From assembly GCA_937891085.1 (NCBI GenBank), contig CALAEY010000069.1, forward strand, positions 1 through 15,173: a DNA stretch of 15,173 nt, written 5' to 3'. Of this stretch, positions 6,886 through 13,759 are shown piece by piece. Positions within the stretch are counted from its first letter, which is position 1. Every line of letters starts with the position of its first letter. This stretch comes from an uncultured Prevotellaceae bacterium (GTDB taxonomy: Bacteria; Bacteroidota; Bacteroidia; Bacteroidales; Bacteroidaceae). The notes under the pieces are model-generated. The model worked only from the letters and a program-made list of their open reading frames with translations. It had not been told where the DNA came from and ran no database searches. Made by a program: the position numbers and the translations under genes.

Positions 6886-7482
6886 TTAAAGCTGTGCCTT
6901 CACTTGAGCCTCTACCTCAGCCATGTCTTCGGTAGGCTCGAAGCGAGCTATCACCTCACCGTTCTTGTTTACCAGGAACTTGGTGAAGTTCCACTTGATA
7001 TCGCTCTTCTGTGCGAAGTCAGGATCTCTGCGTGACATCATCTGCTCCATCATCTGGCCTCTCTCACCAGTGAAACCTTTGAAGCCCTGCTTAGCCTTGA
7101 GGAAGGTAAAAAGTGGAGACTCGTTCTCACCGTTCACATCAATCTTAGAGAACTGTGGGAAGGTGGTCTCATAGTTGTCTGTACAGAACTTATGAATCTC
7201 CTCGTTGCTGCCAGGAGCCTGCTCGCCAAACTGATTGCAAGGGAAGTCGAGCACCTCGAAACCCTGTGCATGGTACTTGTCATAAATTTCCTGCAGTTCC
7301 TTGTACTGAGGAGTAAAACCACACTTTGTAGCTGTATTCACGATAAGGAGCACTTTGCCCTTATAAGCATCCATGGATACTGTGTTTTCTTCTAAATCTG
7401 CTACTTTGAAGTCATACACGCTGTTCTGCGCGTTCAGTGCCAGTACGAATACTGACATCATCAGAAATAAAATCTTTCTCAT
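6886..7482 (-). CDS. Glutathione-peroxidase-family peroxidase, exported copy
   Basis: The 198-residue protein has the same fold and residues as its downstream neighbour: Cys54 (NTATKCGFTPQY), Gln88 (FPCNQFGEQ), Trp164-Asn165 and probable resolving Cys100 (HKFCTDNYE). Residues 1-19 form a signal peptide (MRKILFLMMSVFVLALNAQ), absent from the other copy, so this one should act in the periplasm. There it would need a periplasmic thiol donor, which is not encoded here. The blocks YHAQGFEVLDFPCNQFG and DIKWNFTKFL are shared almost unchanged by both proteins, which points to a tandem duplication with one copy gaining or losing export. The promoter box is at 7510-7517. Confidence 0.94.
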   Translation of the reverse strand: MRKILFLMMSVFVLALNAQNSVYDFKVADLEENTVSMDAYKGKVLLIVNTATKCGFTPQYKELQEIYDKYHAQGFEVLDFPCNQFGEQAPGSNEEIHKFCTDNYETTFPQFSKIDVNGENESPLFTFLKAKQGFKGFTGERGQMMEQMMSRRDPDFAQKSDIKWNFTKFLVNKNGEVIARFEPTEDMAEVEAQVKAQL

Positions 7483-7509
7483 TTTCTGTTGTATTTTTAT
7501 ATTTCGCTA

Positions 7510-7517
7510 CAAAGGTA
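7510..7517 (-). promoter_or_regulatory. -7 promoter box of the gpx pair
   Basis: The minus strand reads TACCTTTG, a full TAnnTTTG match, 27 bases before the ATG. No TTTG or TTG box is seen at the proper -33 distance, so an activator may be needed. Confidence 0.6.
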
Positions 7518-7581
7518 TGACTTTTGTTTTAATATCTGGTATAGTGCTTACGTTAATAATATGTAATTTTTGCTGCAAAAT

Positions 7582-8097
7582 TCATTTCATTTTTGCTTTC
7601 TTGGCCATCTTGAATAGCTCAGGATTCAGGTGGCAGTATCCCGCAGGGTTCTTATCCAGATAGTCCTGATGGTATTCCTCGGCTGGATAGAAGATCTTCA
7701 GTGGGCAGAATTCCACCGTCAATGGGGTATTGTAGATATCTGCTACCTCTTGGTACACCTCCTTGATCACAGGAACATCCTGCACGTCGGTGAAGTAGAT
7801 GCCAGTACGATAGCGCGTACCGATATCTTCTCCTTGCTTGTTCAAGCTGATGGGATCTATGGCCTTGAAATATAAATGAAGCAGGAATCTCAGGCTGATG
7901 ACTTCTGGATCATACTTCACGTGTACGGTCTCAGCATAGCCTGTAGTATCGGTATATACTTGTTGATAGGTGGGGTCAGGCACATTACCATTGGCATAGC
8001 CAACTTCAGTGTGCGTTACTCCCTGGATTTGCTTCAGGAAATGCTCTGCTCCCCAAAAGCATCCTCCTGCCAAATAGATTTCTTTTTCGTTTTTCAT
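7582..8097 (-). CDS. msrA: Peptide methionine-S-sulfoxide reductase MsrA
   Basis: MsrA reduces the S-form of methionine sulfoxide in proteins using thioredoxin. From the chosen start the protein has 171 residues. The catalytic motif GCFWG is at 12-16 (Cys13), followed by the family blocks GYANG (33-37), GTRYRTGIYF (93-102) and EYHQDYL (141-147), with possible recycling Cys131 and Cys155 (AGYCHL). The frame stays open upstream to an ATG at 8154, but a promoter lies at 8118-8149, inside that extension, so transcripts would begin after 8154 could be used. The start at 8097 (MKNEKEIYLAGGCFWG) also places the catalytic motif where MsrA proteins usually have it. There is no signal peptide. Standing next to the gpx pair, it fits an oxidative-damage repair role. 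Confidence 0.96.
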   Translation of the reverse strand: MKNEKEIYLAGGCFWGAEHFLKQIQGVTHTEVGYANGNVPDPTYQQVYTDTTGYAETVHVKYDPEVISLRFLLHLYFKAIDPISLNKQGEDIGTRYRTGIYFTDVQDVPVIKEVYQEVADIYNTPLTVEFCPLKIFYPAEEYHQDYLDKNPAGYCHLNPELFKMAKKAKMK

Positions 8098-8117
8098 TTG
8101 CTCAGATTTAGTTTTTA

Positions 8118-8149
8118 CAAATATACGCATTTTTTCCTGTATATTCAAT
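8118..8149 (-). promoter_or_regulatory. Promoter of msrA
   Basis: On the minus strand ATTG (8146-8149) and TATATTTG (8118-8125) are separated by 20 bases. The -7 box is 20 bases before the ATG at 8097 and rules out the longer msrA start at 8154. Confidence 0.7.
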
Positions 8150-8171
8150 GACATGCAGAGAATATTTTTTG

Positions 8172-8179
8172 TACTTTTG
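8172..8179 (+). promoter_or_regulatory. -7 promoter box of the exported EEP-fold enzyme
   Basis: TACTTTTG matches TAnnTTTG fully, 26 bases before the ATG at 8206. The -33 position (about 8148-8151) has no good TTTG and would overlap the msrA -33 box. Confidence 0.55.
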
Positions 8180-8205
8180 TGCTATAATCTTAAAATGCAT
8201 GTAAA

Positions 8206-9132
8206 ATGAAGAAGTTATTTATCTCGGCCCTGATGCTTATGCTCAGCGTGCTTTCTATCAATGCTCAGAATATGATTATAGCAACCTACAACATCCGCTT
8301 GCTGACGCAAAGCGACTATGAGAGTGGTAATGGCTGGAACCAGCGCTATCCGTACCTCGTGAAGCTCATACGCTTTCACCAGTTCGATATCTTCGGCACT
8401 GAGGAGGGCTATCTGAGTCAGCTGAATGACATGAAGGCGCAGCTGCCAGGGTTCGACTTCATCGGTGTGGGACGTGACGACGGTGCTGAGAAGGGTGAGC
8501 ATGCGGCCATCTTCTATGATACTGCTAAGTTTGATGTGCTGGAGCATGGCGACTTCTGGCTCTCTGAGATTACTGACCGTCCGAATGTGGGATGGGATGC
8601 TGCCCTGCCACGTGTCTGCACATGGGGCAAGTTCCGTGAGAAGACCACGGGCTTCACCTTTATATATTACAACCTTCACATGGACCATATAGGCGTGGTG
8701 GCACGTGCTGAGAGTGCTAAGCTGATTCTTCGCAAGGTGCAAGAGGATGAGGAAAAAGAAGGGTTGCCTTCTGTGCTCTCTGGCGATTTCAACGTGGATC
8801 AGCGTGACAGCGGCTACAAGCTGCTGGCAGAATCTGGACTCATGCGTGATGCCTACGAGGTGGCCGACTTCGTGTACGACAATGTAGGTACGTGGAACGA
8901 CTTCCATCCCGACCGTGGCGATGATGCACGCATAGATCATATCTTCCTCACCAAGGAGTTTCATGTGAAGCGCTATGGCATCCTGACCGATACCTATCGT
9001 GCCAAGATAGACAAGACCCCTCGCACAGAACCATTCATGGAGGGTCCGAATACCGAAGATTCAAAGAAATTCACTGCACGCGTTCCAAGCGATCATTTCC
9101 CCGTGATGATCGAGGTGGAAGTGGTGAAGTGA
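8206..9132 (+). CDS. Exported endonuclease/exonuclease/phosphatase-fold (EEP) hydrolase
   Basis: The 308-residue protein begins with a signal peptide (MKKLFISALMLMLSVLSINA, cut near residue 20) and should act in the periplasm or at the surface. The EEP (DNase I-like) core follows: TYNIR (27-31, Asn29), GTEEG (64-68, metal-binding Glu), NLHMDH (156-161), SGDFNVD (192-198, Asp194 and Asn196), RIDHIF (242-247) and PSDHFPV (294-300, Asp296-His297). All metal and catalytic positions of the fold appear to be present. Members cleave phosphodiesters or phosphomonoesters in nucleic acids, lipids or inositol phosphates, and the substrate cannot be told here. It is 24 bases from the following receptor gene with no promoter between, so the two are probably co-transcribed. 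One reading is that it frees a phosphate-containing ligand for uptake, which is inference. Confidence 0.93.
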   Translation: MKKLFISALMLMLSVLSINAQNMIIATYNIRLLTQSDYESGNGWNQRYPYLVKLIRFHQFDIFGTEEGYLSQLNDMKAQLPGFDFIGVGRDDGAEKGEHAAIFYDTAKFDVLEHGDFWLSEITDRPNVGWDAALPRVCTWGKFREKTTGFTFIYYNLHMDHIGVVARAESAKLILRKVQEDEEKEGLPSVLSGDFNVDQRDSGYKLLAESGLMRDAYEVADFVYDNVGTWNDFHPDRGDDARIDHIFLTKEFHVKRYGILTDTYRAKIDKTPRTEPFMEGPNTEDSKKFTARVPSDHFPVMIEVEVVK

Positions 9133-9156
9133 TGTAATCGTTAATTTAATCCAATT

Positions 9157-11226
9157 ATGAGAAAAAACATTCAGAAAGGCCAAGCTGCAGTGCGTTTCAA
9201 GCACTTCCAGAACAGCCCTTATGCAGTGTTCCGCTCATTGAAGGTCCAGGTCAATATCGGCGTGCTGGCTGTCGCTTCTTTGGCATTTGCCAATCCCGAC
9301 AGCCTTAGCGCCCAGACCGTGACCACTCCAATGCAGCCAGAAGCACAGTATGAGCTGGAAGAAGTGGAGGTAACGGGCAGCAGGGTTCCCCTGACCTTAG
9401 GTCAGGCAGCGAGAATGGTGACTGTACTCAACCGCGAAGTCATCGCGGCGGCGCCGGTGCAGAGTGTAGTTGACCTCTTAAAGTATGCGGTTGGCGTAGA
9501 TGTCCGCCAGCGCGGTCCCATCGGGGCTCAGACAGACATCAGCGTGCGCGGTGGCACGTTCGATCAAATCACCGTCCTTCTCAATGGGATCAATATCGGC
9601 GATCCTCAGACTGGCCATAACGTGGCCGATTTTCCAGTTGACATCAGTGAAATAGAGCGCATCGAGGTGCTCGAAGGTCCTGCAGGACGTGTCTATGGTA
9701 CGTCGTCCTTGGTGGGGGCCATCAACATTGTCACCCGCCAGGAGAAGGAGAGCAGTGCCGATGTCTATGCAGAGGGAGGCTCCTTCGGCTATGCCCGTGG
9801 CGGTGCCCGCCTTAACGTCGTAAGTGGCAGACTGAACAATCAGTTGTCTGCCAGCGTGACGCGCAGCGATGGCTACACGCGCAATCAGGCTGGAGGCCTC
9901 AATGGTGATTTCGCAGCATTGAAGGCTTTCTATCAAGGACAGTATGAGCATGACCAGGTGCGTGTGAATTGGCATGCAGGCGTGAGCAACAAGGGCTGGG
10001 GTTCCAGCACGTTCTATGCAACTCCTAAATGGAAGGCTGACGACCAGTATGAGCATACGCGGAAGTATTACACCACGGTGCAGGCAGAGACCAAGGGTTT
10101 CTTGCACTTCAAGCCTGCCGTGTATTGGAATCGTAGCTACGACCGCTATGAGGGTTATCGCGACAAGCCAGAGGTGATGCGCTATAACTACAATCGTACG
10201 GATGTCTATGGACTCAATCTGAACAGCTACTTCGAGACCGTGCTTGGAAAGACGGCCTTTGGCGCTGAGTTCCGCAACGAGGACTTGGTGAGTGGCAATC
10301 TGGGAGAGCCGCTGAACAAGCCAAGGCATATTCATGGTACGGATCGCGACTATACCTTAGGACTGAATCGCAGCAACCTCAGCTTGCATCTGGAGCACAA
10401 CGTGCTGCTCCGTCGCTTCACATTCTCTGCTGGCTTCATCGCTGCTAAGAATACATGGAACGAGATGGACTTCAAGCTCTATCCAGGGGCCGATGCCAGC
10501 TATCAGATTGGCAAGAACTGGAAGCTATACGCGTCTTATAACACGTCACTTCGTATGCCATCATTCACGGAACTTTACTATTCTGTGGGTGGGCACAAGG
10601 CCGATAAGTATCTGAAGCCAGAGGAGATGCAGGCTATAGAGGGTGGCATCAAGTACCTCTCTAATGGGGTGCGTGCCACGTTGAGTGTATATCACCATCA
10701 TGGTAAGAACATGATAGACTGGATCTTGGATCGTAACGATGGGGAGGATGCCGTTTGGACATCCATGAATCATACCAAGCTGAATTCCTTGGGCATCGAG
10801 GCCAGTGTCAGTCTGGATTTCCAGCAGTTGCTGCCTCGTCAGCAGTTCCTGCGCTCCTTCAATGTGGCGTATAGCTATATCGATCAGGACAAGGACTTGG
10901 AGCCCAACCTCTCTTCTCAGTATGCGTTGGAGTACCTGCGCCATAAGTTGGTGGCACAACTCAACCTCCATCTGGTGGATAAGCTGAACATGCATATCTC
11001 CTACCGCTATCAGGACAGAGTGGGCAACTGCCAGTTGCTCAATGGCGAGACGATGAACTATAAGCCATACAGCTTGGTGGATGCCCGCCTGTCGTACGAC
11101 ATGCCTCAGTATAAGTTGTATGTGGAGGCCAACAACCTCTTCGATACCACCTATTACGACTATGGCAATGTGCCGCAGCCAGGCTTCTGGTTCATGGCAG
11201 GAGCTTCCTACAGGTTCCATCTGTAG
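9157..11226 (+). CDS. TonB-dependent outer-membrane receptor (BtuB/siderophore-receptor-like)
   Basis: The 689-residue protein carries a TonB-box-like segment (ELEEVEVTGSR, 66-76), a plug domain of about 75-195 with the blocks TDISVRGGTFDQ (126-137), LLNGINIGDP (141-150), ERIEVLEGPAGRVYG (167-181) and GAINIVTR (187-194), then a beta-barrel ending in the aromatic strand AGASYRFHL. It is much shorter than SusC-type receptors and lacks their N-terminal carboxypeptidase-like domain, so a small ligand such as a siderophore or a cobalamin-like compound is likelier than a glycan. No riboswitch precedes it. The N-terminus is odd: about 30 residues, many basic (MRKNIQKGQAAVRFKHFQNS), come before a short hydrophobic core (NIGVLAVASLAFA, 33-45) and cut site near LSA-Q (52-53). 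There is no later Met before 58, so this long signal region is real. Confidence 0.95.
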   Translation: MRKNIQKGQAAVRFKHFQNSPYAVFRSLKVQVNIGVLAVASLAFANPDSLSAQTVTTPMQPEAQYELEEVEVTGSRVPLTLGQAARMVTVLNREVIAAAPVQSVVDLLKYAVGVDVRQRGPIGAQTDISVRGGTFDQITVLLNGINIGDPQTGHNVADFPVDISEIERIEVLEGPAGRVYGTSSLVGAINIVTRQEKESSADVYAEGGSFGYARGGARLNVVSGRLNNQLSASVTRSDGYTRNQAGGLNGDFAALKAFYQGQYEHDQVRVNWHAGVSNKGWGSSTFYATPKWKADDQYEHTRKYYTTVQAETKGFLHFKPAVYWNRSYDRYEGYRDKPEVMRYNYNRTDVYGLNLNSYFETVLGKTAFGAEFRNEDLVSGNLGEPLNKPRHIHGTDRDYTLGLNRSNLSLHLEHNVLLRRFTFSAGFIAAKNTWNEMDFKLYPGADASYQIGKNWKLYASYNTSLRMPSFTELYYSVGGHKADKYLKPEEMQAIEGGIKYLSNGVRATLSVYHHHGKNMIDWILDRNDGEDAVWTSMNHTKLNSLGIEASVSLDFQQLLPRQQFLRSFNVAYSYIDQDKDLEPNLSSQYALEYLRHKLVAQLNLHLVDKLNMHISYRYQDRVGNCQLLNGETMNYKPYSLVDARLSYDMPQYKLYVEANNLFDTTYYDYGNVPQPGFWFMAGASYRFHL

Positions 11227-11251
11227 CAGAGTTTTATATCTGACACGGGGG

Positions 11252-11285
11252 ATATGGCATATCATCGGTAGGTGATATGCCATAT
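11252..11285 (+). terminator. Stem-loop after the TonB-dependent receptor gene
   Basis: A perfect 13-bp stem (ATATGGCATATCA at 11252-11264 with 11273-11285) closes an 8-base loop, starting 26 bases after the stop codon. It is followed only by TGTTTCC, so it may be a weak terminator or an mRNA-end stabiliser. Confidence 0.65.
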
Positions 11286-11337
11286 TGTTTCCAGGACATA
11301 TTGTGCTAATATGGAACACTCTTCTTGCTTTTTAGAA

Positions 11338-11369
11338 CTTGCATTTCTGGATTACATATTGTAACTTTG
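11338..11369 (+). promoter_or_regulatory. Promoter of the WaaP/Kdo-kinase-like gene
   Basis: CTTG (11338-11341) and TAACTTTG (11362-11369) are 20 bases apart. The -7 box is 23 bases before ATG 11393, and transcription would begin after the possible alternative TTG start at 11339, so it fixes the start at 11393. Confidence 0.72.
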
Positions 11370-11392
11370 TCGTGCTTTTTCAAACCATTAGC

Positions 11393-12151
11393 ATGAAAGT
11401 TGTCATCGCCTCGAAATACCAATATTTGGAAAGCTTCCTGCACGCTGTGGTGCAGGACGACTATCAGCGTGAGAAAGTGTGGCGCAATCGTCGCAACACT
11501 GTAGAGCTTGTCAGGATGGGTGATGTGCCATTGGTGGTGAAGAAGTATAAACGTCCGACATTGGCCAACTGTGTCATCTATACGTTTTTCCGCAAGAACA
11601 AGGCACAGAAGGCGTGGGAGAATGCGTTCCTCTTCCAGCAACTCGGATTGGAGACAGCTGCCCCTGTGGCCTACATGGTGCGTAGGAAGTGGGGCTTCTT
11701 CCATACAGCTTGGTTTATATCAGAATATCTGCCCTATCCAGAGATAGATGAGGCCTATGAGGCTTGTAGCAGCGATGCTGAGAAGGAGGAACTGATGTCG
11801 GCCTTTGTGGACTATACGTTGCATCTTCATAGCCTCAACATCGTGCATCGCGACTATAATCGTGGCAATATCTTGGTGCATAAGGAGGCTGATGGCTACC
11901 ATTTCGCCTTGATTGACATCAACCGCCTATGGCTGAAGCATACGCCCAACGTAGAGCTTTCCATGCGCTCCCTGATGATGCTACAGCTTGAAGAGCCGGA
12001 ATTGGGTGTCGTGCTGCAGAAATATGCAGAGGGTAGGGGATTCGACGTGGAGGATTGCGAGCATGCCATCTCGCGCCTACAGCGTTTCCATGAGGTGCGC
12101 AGCAAGATTAAGCATGGGTTTAAGCGCCTGATAGGCTTGGAACATAAATAA
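11393..12151 (+). CDS. Lipopolysaccharide-kinase (WaaP/Kdo kinase)-like protein
   Basis: From the ATG at 11393 the protein has 252 residues and a small kinase fold. Lys50 or 51 (LVVKKYK) is the likely ATP lysine, Glu75 or a nearby residue in QKAWENAFLFQQLG the partner glutamate, HRDYNRGN (152-159) the catalytic loop with Asp154 and Asn159, and LIDINRL (173-179) the metal-binding Asp175. The DIN in place of DFG resembles the lipopolysaccharide kinase family, which phosphorylates Kdo or heptose in the lipid A-core at the inner face of the inner membrane. There is no signal peptide or membrane segment, but the C-terminal tail is basic (KIKHGFKRLIG), suiting membrane contact. It has its own promoter and terminator. 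The substrate is inferred from the family. A protein or aminoglycoside kinase relative is the main alternative. Confidence 0.85.
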   Translation: MKVVIASKYQYLESFLHAVVQDDYQREKVWRNRRNTVELVRMGDVPLVVKKYKRPTLANCVIYTFFRKNKAQKAWENAFLFQQLGLETAAPVAYMVRRKWGFFHTAWFISEYLPYPEIDEAYEACSSDAEKEELMSAFVDYTLHLHSLNIVHRDYNRGNILVHKEADGYHFALIDINRLWLKHTPNVELSMRSLMMLQLEEPELGVVLQKYAEGRGFDVEDCEHAISRLQRFHEVRSKIKHGFKRLIGLEHK

Positions 12152-12189
12152 AAAAGAAATCCCCTCACGGCTGAGGGGATTTGCTTTTT
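12150..12189. terminator. Bidirectional terminator between the kinase-like gene and recA
   Basis: Arms AAATCCCCTCA (12157-12167) and 12172-12182 pair perfectly over 11 bp around the loop CGGC. Five T follow at 12185-12189 on the plus strand. On the minus strand the stem is followed by TTC-like bases and six T (12150-12155). It lies right after the kinase stop codon and 11 bases beyond the recA stop. Confidence 0.92.
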
Positions 12190-12193
12190 AGCA

Positions 12194-13246
12194 TTACAGA
12201 GTTTCCAGATTAGAACCCTTGATGGCTTTCTTGATTTGAGCTTCCAGCTCTTCAGCCAGTTCAGGATTGTCAGCGATGACTTGCTTCGTGGCATCACGGC
12301 CTTGTGCCAGACGGGTGTCGTTGTAGCCAAACCAAGAGCCGCTCTTCTTGATGATGCCCAGCTCTACGCCTAAGTCAACGATTTCACCAGTCTTTGAGAT
12401 ACCCTCGCCAAACATGATGTCGAACTCAGCCTTGCGGAATGGAGGTGCCACCTTGTTCTTGATGATCTTCACACGGGTGCTCTTTCCTATGACCTCGTCG
12501 CCGTTCTTGATGGCCTGTCCGCCACGGATGTCGATGCGCACAGAGGCATAGAACTTCAGGGCATTACCGCCAGTGGTGGTCTCTGGATTGCCAAACATCA
12601 CGCCTATCTTCTCACGCAGCTGGTTGATGAAGATACAGCAGGTGCGGGTCTTGCTGATGGCCGATGTGAGTTTGCGGAGTGCCTGAGACATCAGACGTGC
12701 CTGAAGGCCCACCACGCTGTCGCCCATCTCACCCTCAATTTCCTTCTTCGGAGTCAGGGCTGCCACAGAGTCTATCACGATGATGTCGATGGCAGAAGAG
12801 CGAATCAGCTGCTCTGCGATGTCGAGCGCCTGCTCACCGTTGTCTGGTTGTGAGATCAGCAGATTGTCCACATCCACGCCTAGTTTAGCGGCATAGAAGC
12901 GGTCGAAGGCATGCTCAGCATCGATGAAGGCAGCGATACCACCCATCTTCTGAGCCTCGGCTATGGCATGTATGGCCAATGTCGTCTTACCAGAGGATTC
13001 TGGTCCGTAGATCTCGATGATGCGTCCGCGTGGATAACCCCCTACGCCCAGGGCCACATCCAGTCCGATGGAGCCAGAAGGAATCACCTCTACCTCCTCC
13101 ACACTGTCGTCGCCCATCTTCATGATAGAACCTTTGCCGAAGCTCTTCTCTATCTTGTCCATGGCTGCCTGCAAGGCTTTCAGTTTCTCGTTTGATGGCC
13201 CTTTGGCGCCATTCTCCATTGTCTCTTCGTCGTTTTTCTTTACCAT
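12194..13246 (-). CDS. recA: Recombinase RecA
   Basis: This 350-residue protein coats single-stranded DNA and drives strand exchange in recombination and repair. The Walker A motif GPESSGKT is at 81-88, the catalytic Glu in DAEHAFD (109-115, Glu111), Walker B IIVIDS at 155-160, and the DNA-binding loop 2 region INQLREKIGVMFGNPETTTGG begins near 207. The first 20 residues (MVKKNDEETMENGAKGPSNE) are a Bacteroidetes-type extension in place of the shorter E. coli start, shifting numbering by 15. It begins 13 bases after the bcp stop codon with no room for a promoter, so the two are read together. In Bacteroides fragilis recA is also reported in an operon with bcp. No LexA-type box is seen. Confidence 0.99.
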   Translation of the reverse strand: MVKKNDEETMENGAKGPSNEKLKALQAAMDKIEKSFGKGSIMKMGDDSVEEVEVIPSGSIGLDVALGVGGYPRGRIIEIYGPESSGKTTLAIHAIAEAQKMGGIAAFIDAEHAFDRFYAAKLGVDVDNLLISQPDNGEQALDIAEQLIRSSAIDIIVIDSVAALTPKKEIEGEMGDSVVGLQARLMSQALRKLTSAISKTRTCCIFINQLREKIGVMFGNPETTTGGNALKFYASVRIDIRGGQAIKNGDEVIGKSTRVKIIKNKVAPPFRKAEFDIMFGEGISKTGEIVDLGVELGIIKKSGSWFGYNDTRLAQGRDATKQVIADNPELAEELEAQIKKAIKGSNLETL

Positions 13247-13259
13247 AATGTTTTGATTT

Positions 13260-13712
13260 TTAATGTTTTAATATTTGTTTACCGTGTTCTTTGGTCTTGA
13301 TTTCCTTGGGGCCGATAATGCGCTCCACGATGCCTTCCTCGTTGATGATGAAGGTGGTGCGAAGGGTGCCCATGTATTTGCGTCCGTACATGCTTTTCTC
13401 TGCCCACACACCAAACTGCTGCGCCAACGTCTTGTCAGTATCGGCTATCAAGGTGAAGGGCAGCTGGTGCTTCTCAATGAACTTCTGGTGCGACTTCTCG
13501 CTGTCCACACTCACGCCCACCACTTCGTAGCCAGCTTTGCGCAGGTCGCTGTAGTTGTCACGTAGGCTGCAAGCTTCTGCTGTGCAGCCAGATGTGTTGT
13601 CCTTCGGATAGAAATAGAGAACCAGCTTACGTCCTGCAAAGCTGCTCAGCTTTATCTCCTCCCCATTCTCATTGATGCCCAGTATCTCAGGTGCCTTATC
13701 TCCGACGTTCAT
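13260..13712 (-). CDS. bcp: Thioredoxin-dependent peroxiredoxin Bcp (BCP/PrxQ)
   Basis: The 150-residue enzyme reduces peroxides with thioredoxin as electron donor. The active site PKDNTSGCTAEACSLRD places the peroxidatic Cys at 43, with Thr40 three residues before, and the resolving Cys at 48, the spacing typical of the BCP/PrxQ class. The fold blocks VLYFYPK (31-37) and GVSVDSEKSH (66-75) are present. It is cytoplasmic and of usual length. It follows the dehydrogenase gene by 43 bases, mostly heptamer repeats without a promoter or terminator, and precedes recA by 13 bases. This pairing links peroxide defence with DNA repair. Confidence 0.97.
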   Translation of the reverse strand: MNVGDKAPEILGINENGEEIKLSSFAGRKLVLYFYPKDNTSGCTAEACSLRDNYSDLRKAGYEVVGVSVDSEKSHQKFIEKHQLPFTLIADTDKTLAQQFGVWAEKSMYGRKYMGTLRTTFIINEEGIVERIIGPKEIKTKEHGKQILKH

Positions 13713-13720
13713 AATAATTG

Positions 13721-13759
13721 TGAATTATGAATTATGAATGTTTAATGTTTAATGTTTAA
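13721..13759. repeat. Two short tandem heptamer arrays between bcp and the dehydrogenase gene
   Basis: TGAATTA occurs twice (13721-13734) plus a partial unit TGAA, then TGTTTAA three times (13739-13759). They fill almost the whole 43-base gap. The last unit contains the stop codon of the dehydrogenase (13756-13758). The bases before recA (13247-13262) are similarly AT-rich, with TAATGTTTT seen twice in reach, but not a clean array. Confidence 0.9.

Noticed and set aside
7560..7582. Possible terminator after msrA (TTTTGC / GCAAAA)
   Set aside because: The arms are separated by only one base, so no stable hairpin can form.
8098..8154. N-terminal extension of MsrA to ATG 8154
   Set aside because: The msrA promoter falls inside it, and the sequence (MSLNIQEKMRIFVKTKSEQ) is not a signal peptide and is not part of the family fold.
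9478..11319. Antisense frames over the TonB-dependent receptor gene (9478-10335 and 10561-11319)
   Set aside because: They lie opposite conserved plug and barrel sequence, lack a promoter and family resemblance, and the first is in exact register with the receptor codons.
11339..11392. N-terminal extension of the kinase-like protein from a TTG at 11339
   Set aside because: It contains the -7 box TAACTTTG at 11362-11369, and ATG 11393 is well placed.
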